From Sorangium aterium (GTDB lineage Bacteria; Myxococcota_A; Polyangia; Polyangiales; Polyangiaceae): DNA of 64,000 nucleotides. The position numbers were made by a program, and so were the translations under genes. Under the pieces are notes generated by a model. That model made no database searches. It had not been told where the DNA came from and saw only the letters and a list, made by a program, of their open reading frames with translations. The stretch spans positions 1,302,001 to 1,366,000 of the forward strand of contig NZ_JAQNDK010000002.1 of NCBI RefSeq assembly GCF_028368935.1, read 5' to 3'. Shown in pieces: positions 57,111 to 64,000 of the stretch (position 1 is the stretch's first letter; each line of letters begins with the position of its first letter).

Positions 57111-58109
57111 GTGCTCTCGCCCGACGTCCGCTTCGAGGGGTTCACCGCGACCGACTGGGTTCGCGTGCTGTCGTTGTTCCGGCCCAGGCGCACGGGCATC
57201 GACGAGCGCGAGGTCGGCCGGCCGCGCGGCGGCGTCGTCGCGGTCCACGCGGGCGGCAAGCTCAGAAAGCTCGTGCACACGGACGCGGGCCGGCTCCGGA
57301 TCGACGACGCGCAGCGCGCCGTCCCGCTCTCCGCGGAGGAGCTCGCCGCCAGCCACCACGCGAGCTGGGCCGCCGTGCTCGAGGCGGGCGTCCTCGAGGC
57401 CATCGTGGAGCGGTTCGGCGCGCGGGTGCGGCGCGGCGACGACCTCATCGCCCAGTCGCTCCTGCTGCTGCAGCTCGCCCGCGAGGAGCTCCTCGTGGGG
57501 AGGATCGATCTCTGGCCGGCGAGGCTGCGCGGCGTGCCGATCCCCTCGGCGGGCGTCGTGCGCGGCACGCTGGAGTCGCTCGCCGGGATCGGCAAGACGG
57601 TGGTGATCGGCCTGTTCGAGGGCGGGGAGCTCTGGACGAGCGTCGCGCTCCGCCGCGACGCCCGCGGGATCAACCTGATCCTCGGGCCGGACGAGGTGCG
57701 GGAGGACATGGGGCTGCTCGCGGGCGACTGGCGCCGCGACTACCGGCACCTCTCGCGCGCCATCGAGGAGCGGGCAGGGGAGCTCTCGCTCGGCTGCTTC
57801 GCGGAGGCGGAGACCATCCGGCAGCTCGAGGTCGACCCGAGCCCGGGCGCCTGGGCCAGGGCGGTGGCGGTGCGCGACGTGATCCTCGCGCCGGTGCCGG
57901 CGGCCCTCGCCATCCCGCTCGGGATCGACGCGGGGCGCGCGGCGCTCAGCGCGCTCCGCGCGCTCGTGGAGCGGATCGACCCGATGGGCATCGTAGCGCC
58001 GGCGGTGCGGGCGGTGCTCGAGCGGGCCGGGACCGACAGCGACATGGCCGCGATGCTGCCGTTCCACCCGCTGGAGCTCCTCCGCAAGCTGATCAGCCGG
58101 GATCGCTGA
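57111..58109 (+). CDS. Unrecognised protein, 332 residues
   Basis: A soluble-looking protein without signal peptide or membrane helices. It shows mixed alpha/beta composition (GIGKTVVIGLFEGGELW, INLILGPDEVREDMG). The GIGKT segment is not a credible P-loop because no other ATPase motif follows. It starts at GTG 57111 with no clear ribosome binding site. It follows the frameshifted gene by 91 nt on the same strand and converges on the PFK-2 gene. Function not assignable. Confidence 0.7.
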   Translation: MLSPDVRFEGFTATDWVRVLSLFRPRRTGIDEREVGRPRGGVVAVHAGGKLRKLVHTDAGRLRIDDAQRAVPLSAEELAASHHASWAAVLEAGVLEAIVERFGARVRRGDDLIAQSLLLLQLAREELLVGRIDLWPARLRGVPIPSAGVVRGTLESLAGIGKTVVIGLFEGGELWTSVALRRDARGINLILGPDEVREDMGLLAGDWRRDYRHLSRAIEERAGELSLGCFAEAETIRQLEVDPSPGAWARAVAVRDVILAPVPAALAIPLGIDAGRAALSALRALVERIDPMGIVAPAVRAVLERAGTDSDMAAMLPFHPLELLRKLISRDR

Positions 58110-58130
58110 GCCGGCGCGGCCGCGCCGCAG

Positions 58131-58190
58131 CCCGCGCTCCAGCGCGGCCGCGCGCGCTCCAGCGCGGCCGCGCGCGCTCCAGCGCGGCCG
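58131..58190. repeat. Three tandem 20-bp repeats
   Basis: Unit CGCGCGCTCCAGCGCGGCCG at 58131-58150 (first two bases differ), 58151-58170 and 58171-58190. It lies in the convergent gap before the PFK-2 gene's stop codon. Each unit is partly self-complementary. Confidence 0.85.
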
Positions 58191-58201
58191 CGTGGCCTGG
58201 C

Positions 58202-59464
58202 TCAGGGGTGCGCGGTGCTCGAGTCGCCGCCCTGGACGGCGGGCGCGAGCTGGAAGCGGCGCTCCTCGCAGGCATACGCCGTCGGGGTCAGCTCGATGAC
58301 TGTGTGCAGCGGGATCGGCAGCGTCGGACACGAGGGCGCCGGGCGATCCACGAGGTAGGCGTAGAGCGCGCGCAGCACCGCCTGGTGGCCGATCACGAGC
58401 ACGGGAGAGCGCTGGCGCTCGAGCTGGATGATGAGCGGGTCGAGGCGCTGGATGACGTCCTCGTAGGACTCGCCGCGCGGGTAGCGGTAGCGGAACTTGT
58501 CGGCCGCGCGCGCGTTGAAGACCTCGGGCATCTGCTGGCGGATCTCTTCGTACGTCATGCCCTCGCAGACGCCCGCGTCGATCTCGTCGAGGGCGCGCCA
58601 GGCGACGTGGTTCTGCGTCATGGGGCGCGCGGTCTGGATGGTGCGGCGCAGCGTGCTCGTCCAGACGTTGACGTGCTCGTCGCCGGCCCGCTCGCGGATG
58701 AACGCGGAGAGGTTCTTCGCGTACTCGTCGCCGCGCGCGCTGAGATCGGAGTCGCCGCCGAGCAGCCCCTTCTCGTTGAACACGCTCTCCCCGTGGCGCG
58801 TCAGCCAGATCGGGTGCGGCGTGAGGTGCATGTTCATCAAGAGCGGGACGAGGCGCGCCGGCAGGTAGCCGTGGATGCGGTTCAGCACGACCTGGCGGCC
58901 GACGTCGATGATCTTGATGTAGCTCCGCTCGGGCTCGCCGAGCGGCTCGTACGCGCGGGCGTAGTGCGCGATGCGCGCGCGGAAGTCGCGCAGCGCCGCC
59001 TCCGGGTCGACGCCCTGGTAGTCCGGCGAGCGGAGCTTCGTCTCGCGGACGTTGGTCTCGATGATCGACTCGTCGTTGCAGATCGACTCGATGAAGACGA
59101 CCGGGAAGCCGTGCGCCTGGCAGCGCTCGGTGACGAGGTTCCGGCGAGCGCGCGTGCTGTTCGTGGCGTCGTAGATCGCCACCTCCCCGCCGGAGCTGAG
59201 CCAGCCGATGAGGTCGTCGAGGGCGGTCATCGCCATGCCGAGGAGCGCCTGGCGTCCCTCGGTGTTGTTGGGGTCGAAGAACTGGTGCGGCTGCGCGGTG
59301 CCGAGGTGCGCGCGGCGGTAGTTGCCCACGTTGAAGAGCCGCGTGGGGTGGCCGAGCCACGACAGGTACCGCGCGATCTTGCGGGCGATGGACGTCTTCC
59401 CGCGGGCGGGCAGGCCCACCATGGCGAGCACGATCGGCGAGGAGTCGCGCGCGAGCGAGACCAT
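58202..59464 (-). CDS. Bifunctional 6-phosphofructo-2-kinase / fructose-2,6-bisphosphatase
   Basis: 420 residues with both domains of the eukaryotic PFKFB enzymes. The N-terminal kinase domain has Walker A GLPARGKT (17-24), LFNVGNYRR, and DATNSTRARRN. The C-terminal phosphatase domain has the phospho-His motif TRHGES (His224), the acid block DEIDAGVCEGMTYEEI (Glu301) and GHQAVLRALYAYL (His360). Such enzymes make and degrade fructose-2,6-bisphosphate, a glycolysis regulator classically eukaryotic and rare in bacteria. The ATG at 59464 starts 9 nt downstream of the YfiH-type gene, so the two are probably co-transcribed. Confidence 0.9.
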   Translation of the reverse strand: MVSLARDSSPIVLAMVGLPARGKTSIARKIARYLSWLGHPTRLFNVGNYRRAHLGTAQPHQFFDPNNTEGRQALLGMAMTALDDLIGWLSSGGEVAIYDATNSTRARRNLVTERCQAHGFPVVFIESICNDESIIETNVRETKLRSPDYQGVDPEAALRDFRARIAHYARAYEPLGEPERSYIKIIDVGRQVVLNRIHGYLPARLVPLLMNMHLTPHPIWLTRHGESVFNEKGLLGGDSDLSARGDEYAKNLSAFIRERAGDEHVNVWTSTLRRTIQTARPMTQNHVAWRALDEIDAGVCEGMTYEEIRQQMPEVFNARAADKFRYRYPRGESYEDVIQRLDPLIIQLERQRSPVLVIGHQAVLRALYAYLVDRPAPSCPTLPIPLHTVIELTPTAYACEERRFQLAPAVQGGDSSTAHP

Positions 59465-59473
59465 GGGAGCGTT

Positions 59474-60286
59474 CTAGCCGATGACGGTACGGCCGGCGAC
59501 GATGACGGAGAGCAGGCGGCCGCTGCGCTGTCCGTCGCGCCGGTACGAGAAGAAGCGGGCGGGGTCACACGCCGTGCAGCCAGGGACGTCCTCGACCGAG
59601 GTTGCGTCCAGGCCGACCTCGGTGAGCTGGGCCTTGAGGATGCGGCGGACGTCGACGTGCGGGCGCGCGCCGGGCGCCCCGCGGACGACGGCGGCGGCGC
59701 CCGCGCTGGAGCACGCGGCGAGATCGGCGGCGACGTCGTCGCCGACCTCGAAGCAGCAGGCCTCGATGTGCGGGCCGATGGCCGCGACGAGCTCCGCGCC
59801 GGGGCCGGCGAGCGAGCGGAGCGCGCGGGCCGCCTCGACCACGACCCGGCGGACGGTCCCACGCCAGCCGCTGTGGACCGCGGCGACGGCGCCGGTCCGG
59901 CGATCGGCGAGGAGGATCGGGGCGCAGTCGGCGCTGCGGACACCGCAGCCGACGCCGGGCACGTGCGAGAGGGTCACGTCCCCGACCTCGCGGACGACGT
60001 CGTCGCGATCCTCCTCACCGGTGAGGACCCGCGCCTCGACGCCGTGGACCTGGCTGAGGAAATAGAGCCGGGCCGCCGGGATGCCGAGGCGCCGCGCGGC
60101 GCGCTCCAGGTTCTCCCGGACGGCGGCGGGATCGTCGCCGAGGGCGATGGCGAAGCTCAGGGTGTCCCACGGGGGGGCGCTGACGCCGCCGCGCCGGGTG
60201 AAGAAGGCGTGCGAGAAGCCGGCGGCGGCGAGGAGCGGGCTCTCGAGCGCCTCGGCGGTCCCGGGGGCGTCAATTTTTACGGTCAT
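59474..60286 (-). CDS. YfiH/PgeF family purine nucleoside phosphorylase / editing factor
   Basis: 270 residues. Family motifs are present: FFTRRGGVSAPPWDTL, FLSQVHGVEARVL, GVRSADCAPILLADRRTGAV, AAVHSGWRGTV and IGPHIEACCFEVGDDV. The His-Cys-His metal ligands are thus intact. Members act as copper-type multi-substrate enzymes: polyphenol oxidase, adenosine/inosine phosphorylase, or peptidoglycan editing (PgeF). The nearby class A penicillin-binding protein is compatible with the last. The ATG at 60286 is preferred over longer upstream reading; the 86-bp gap to the divergent kinase gene holds both promoters. Confidence 0.9.
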   Translation of the reverse strand: MTVKIDAPGTAEALESPLLAAAGFSHAFFTRRGGVSAPPWDTLSFAIALGDDPAAVRENLERAARRLGIPAARLYFLSQVHGVEARVLTGEEDRDDVVREVGDVTLSHVPGVGCGVRSADCAPILLADRRTGAVAAVHSGWRGTVRRVVVEAARALRSLAGPGAELVAAIGPHIEACCFEVGDDVAADLAACSSAGAAAVVRGAPGARPHVDVRRILKAQLTEVGLDATSVEDVPGCTACDPARFFSYRRDGQRSGRLLSVIVAGRTVIG

Positions 60287-60372
60287 TTTGGCTCCACGGT
60301 GGGATCCGATGCGTCCGCTGCTTCGGTCATAGACGATACGGGTGGGTTGCGTGGTATTTTCCGGCTCCACGC

Positions 60373-61578
<1,206 letters not shown>

Positions 61579-61698
61579 TCCTCCGCGAGCGCGCCCCGGA
61601 TCGAGGCGAGCCTCCGCGGGCGTGCTAGCGTCGCCGCGCCGGCGCGACGGGCGCTCTGGATGCGCATCGCCTGCGCCAGCGTTCACGGGGACGGCGTC

Positions 61699-64000
61699 AT
61701 GGCCTCGGAGCAATCACGGAACTCAGCGGGAAACGGGGACGATCCGGTCAGGAAGACCGATGCGCCGGATCAGGCGTCGGATCCGGTGCGTCAAGCATCG
61801 GATCCGCTGCGTCAGGCGTCGGACCCGCTGCGTCAGGCGTCGGACCCGCTGCGTCAGGCGTCGGATCCGCTGCGCCGAGCGTCGGATCCGCTGCGTCAGG
61901 CGTCGGACTCGCTGCGTCAGGCGTCGGATCCGCTGCGCCGAGCGTCGGATCCGCTGCGTCAGGCATCGGATCCGCTGCGTCAGGCGTCAGAGCCACCCGC
62001 GCGGCGGTCGGGGCCGCCGGGGCGAGGGAGCGAGCCGCCTGAGCGCATCAGCGGCGCAACGCGGCCGTCGAGCGCGCCGCACCTCGAGGGCGCGCAGCGC
62101 CCGCCCAGCCAGCCGGAAGGCGCGCCCCCGCAGGAGAGAGGCCCCGGGATCGCGACGTGGGCGAAGCGCATCGGGATCGCGCTCGCGGCGCTGCTCGTGC
62201 TCGCCGCCGCCACGATCGCGCTCGTCATCCGGCACTACGAGGCGGATCTCCCCTCGACCCATGAGCTCAAGGACTACCGGCCCCCGCAGGTGACGCGCAT
62301 CCTCGCGCGCGACGGGACGCGCCTCGGCGAGGTCTTCACCGAGCGGCGCACCGTGGTGCGCATCGGCGAGATCCCGAGCCAGGTGAAGCTGGCCGCGCTC
62401 GCCGCCGAGGACGCGGGCTTCTACGAGCACGCGGGGCTGAACTACCTCGGCATGCTCCGCGCCCTCGCGGTGAACCTCCGCTCGACCCGGGCCCGGCAGG
62501 GCGCGAGCACCATCACGCAGCAGGTCGTGAAGAACGTCCTGCTCACGCCGGACCGGACCTTCAACCGCAAGGCGCGCGAGATCATCCTCGCCCGGAAGAT
62601 CGAGCAGGAGCTCACCAAGGACGAGATCCTGGAGCTCTACCTCAACAAGATCTACTTCGGCCACGGCCGCTACGGGGTCGAGGAGGCGAGCCGCTACTAC
62701 TTCGGGAAGAGCGTGCGCGACGTGACGCTCGCCGAGGCCGCGCTGCTCGTCGCCGTCGTGAAGGGGCCGTCGGTGTACTCGCCGCGGGTGAACCTCGAGC
62801 GCGCCGTGGCGCGGCGGGACTTCGTGCTCGATCAGATGCAGCGCAAGGCCTTCGCGGACGAGATCCAGGTGGCGCAAGCGAAGCAGGAGCCGGTCGTGCT
62901 CGCCGTCGAGACCGAATCGCTCGCCGAGCTCGCGCCCGAGGTGGTCGCCGAGGCGCAGCGCCTGCTGCGCGAGCTCGTCGGGCCCGCCGCGCAGCAGGGC
63001 GGCTACACGATCTCGACCACGATCGATCCGGCGATGCAGGCGGCGGCGCGCGCGTCCGTCCGCAAGAACCTCGACGCCTACGCGAAGCGGCACAAGCTGC
63101 TCGGCCCGCTCGCGCGGAGCAAGAAAGAGCCGCCCGCCTTCGAGGGGACGCCCGCCGGACACAAGGTCTTCCGGGGAGTCGTGACGGGCGCCGACGACGC
63201 CCGAGGGACGCTCTCGATGCGCGTGGGCACGCTGGAAGGCACGGTCACGCTCCGCGGCGCGCAGCGGTACAACCCGAACGGGCTCCCGCCGAGCAAGTTT
63301 GCCGACGTCGACAAGGTCGTGCGCGTCAGCCTGATCGGCCCCGCGCCGGAGCCGGTCGTCGAAGCGGCCGCCGCAGGCCAGGAAGAGGACGAGGACGCCG
63401 CCGGAGAGGCAGGGCGCGCCGCGCCCGCGGGCAAACCGGGGAAGCCCGCGGCCCCGGCGCCGCTGCGGCTCGAGCTCGGACCCGAGGGGGCGCTCGTCGC
63501 GATCGACGTGCGGACGCGAGAGATCGTCGCGCTCGTCGGCGGCTACGAGGCGGTGCGCGGCGGGCTCGACCGGGCGACGTTCGCGCGGCGGCAGCCTGGG
63601 TCGACGTTCAAGGCGTTCGTCTACGGCTACGGCATCCACGCGCGCACGCTGACGCCGGCGACGATCCTCGACACCGATCCGCTGGCCATCGCCGGGTACA
63701 AGCCGCAGAACTACGATGAGAGCGAGGGGGAGTCGCCGGCGCGGCTCCGGGAGGCCGTGGCGCACAGCGTGAACGTGGCCGCGGTGTCGGCGCTGTCGCG
63801 CGTCGGCGCCTCGAACGTGGTCGCCTTCGCCGGCGCGCTCGGCGTCCAGTCGAAGCTCGGCGCAGACCTGTCGCTCGCCCTCGGCGCCTACGAGGTCACG
63901 CCGCGCGAGATGGCCGCCGCGTACGCGAGCATCGCCGCGGGCGGCGTCCACGAGCAGCCGGTCCTGATCACGAAGATCGTCGGGCCCGGCGGGGTGGAGA
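61699..64000 (+). CDS. Class A penicillin-binding protein (PBP1a type), 3' end outside window
   Basis: About 767 residues are visible. Residues 25-94 are ten copies of a 7-residue repeat (QASDPLR), then a Pro/Ser/Arg-rich stretch, a membrane helix at about 158-178, and the GT51 glycosyltransferase domain. That domain has catalytic Glu237-Asp238 in ALAAEDAGFYEH, RQGASTITQQVVKN, and LYLNKIYFGHGRYGVEEASR. The transpeptidase domain shows the SxxK motif STFK (Ser635) and SxN in HSVNVA (Ser690); the KTG motif lies beyond the edge. It builds and cross-links peptidoglycan. The helix position makes the repeats cytoplasmic. No ribosome binding site of note precedes ATG 61699. Confidence 0.95.
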   Translation, partial: MASEQSRNSAGNGDDPVRKTDAPDQASDPVRQASDPLRQASDPLRQASDPLRQASDPLRRASDPLRQASDSLRQASDPLRRASDPLRQASDPLRQASEPPARRSGPPGRGSEPPERISGATRPSSAPHLEGAQRPPSQPEGAPPQERGPGIATWAKRIGIALAALLVLAAATIALVIRHYEADLPSTHELKDYRPPQVTRILARDGTRLGEVFTERRTVVRIGEIPSQVKLAALAAEDAGFYEHAGLNYLGMLRALAVNLRSTRARQGASTITQQVVKNVLLTPDRTFNRKAREIILARKIEQELTKDEILELYLNKIYFGHGRYGVEEASRYYFGKSVRDVTLAEAALLVAVVKGPSVYSPRVNLERAVARRDFVLDQMQRKAFADEIQVAQAKQEPVVLAVETESLAELAPEVVAEAQRLLRELVGPAAQQGGYTISTTIDPAMQAAARASVRKNLDAYAKRHKLLGPLARSKKEPPAFEGTPAGHKVFRGVVTGADDARGTLSMRVGTLEGTVTLRGAQRYNPNGLPPSKFADVDKVVRVSLIGPAPEPVVEAAAAGQEEDEDAAGEAGRAAPAGKPGKPAAPAPLRLELGPEGALVAIDVRTREIVALVGGYEAVRGGLDRATFARRQPGSTFKAFVYGYGIHARTLTPATILDTDPLAIAGYKPQNYDESEGESPARLREAVAHSVNVAAVSALSRVGASNVVAFAGALGVQSKLGADLSLALGAYEVTPREMAAAYASIAAGGVHEQPVLITKIVGPGGVE
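61771..61980 (+). repeat. Ten in-frame 21-bp tandem repeats
   Basis: Ten uninterrupted units of the type CAGGCGTCGGATCCGCTGCG+T inside the PBP1a gene, encoding QASDPLR with minor changes (RASDPLR at units 6 and 9, QASDSLR at 7, QASDPVR at 1). Length is constant at 21 bp, so copy-number change keeps frame. Confidence 0.95.

Noticed and set aside
61987-63951. A 654-residue minus-strand open frame
   Set aside because: Antisense to the penicillin-binding protein, which has clear GT51 and transpeptidase motifs; composition is Arg/His/Leu junk.

Overview
The window is a gene-dense, very GC-rich bacterial chromosome segment. Most real genes have strong third-position GC bias, which opens long antisense and out-of-frame ORFs that are not genes. 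The content points to a myxobacterium, most likely of the Sorangium/Polyangium type: three Hanks-type Ser/Thr kinases of different architecture, a sigma-54 gene, many lipoproteins and proline/alanine-rich linkers, and an ATP synthase cluster with paired b and b' subunits. This assignment rests on gene content and style; no database search was possible. No phage, insertion sequence, integron or CRISPR array was seen, so this is mostly core chromosome with lineage-specific additions.

Region 1-9.2 kb: an ATP synthase cluster read leftward (b', b, delta, alpha, running off the left edge), an unrecognised protein, a MiaE-like tRNA hydroxylase and an outer-membrane barrel protein. A 124-bp inverted repeat separates the last two. 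Then comes dnaA, read rightward, with a perfect DnaA box upstream of its likely start. Region 9.2-16 kb: grpE, dnaK and a giant kinase/ATPase/TPR regulator lie on the minus strand in that order and look like one transcription unit. Region 16-25 kb: an acetylornithine-type aminotransferase followed 1 nt later by a P-type ATPase homologue that has lost its catalytic aspartate; a Fur regulator; a lipoprotein and an M15/extensin-like protein; hrcA converging on an RluA-family pseudouridine synthase.

Region 25-33.4 kb: a CheY-like protein with a long Ala/Pro linker, a large GT39-type glycosyltransferase, then tetrapyrrole genes (fused SUMT/uroporphyrinogen-III synthase and hemB) around a small GYF_2-domain gene. 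Region 33.4-45 kb: a heterodimeric ABC exporter preceded by an unrecognised KOW-domain protein, a double zinc-ribbon protein, a second Ser/Thr kinase, a HAD phosphatase with an RlmI-type methyltransferase, and an outer-membrane protein. Region 45-56 kb: lnt, an HU-like gene, ybeY, a transaldolase/fructose-6-phosphate aldolase, secA, tRNA-Leu(UAG), an orphan receiver protein convergent with a Crp/Fnr regulator, and rpoN.

Region 56-64 kb: a gene broken by an apparent one-base deletion, a second unknown gene, a eukaryote-like bifunctional 6-phosphofructo-2-kinase/fructose-2,6-bisphosphatase, a YfiH/PgeF family gene, a third (membrane-anchored) Ser/Thr kinase, and the 5' part of a class A penicillin-binding protein. 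The cytoplasmic tail of that protein is built from ten perfect-length 21-bp repeats. The most unusual items are the catalytically dead P-type ATPase with a TRASH-like metal finger, the PFK-2/FBPase-2 enzyme, the insertion in AtpA, the secreted-looking extension of AtpF, and the coupling of a kinase/STAND-type regulator to the Hsp70 genes.
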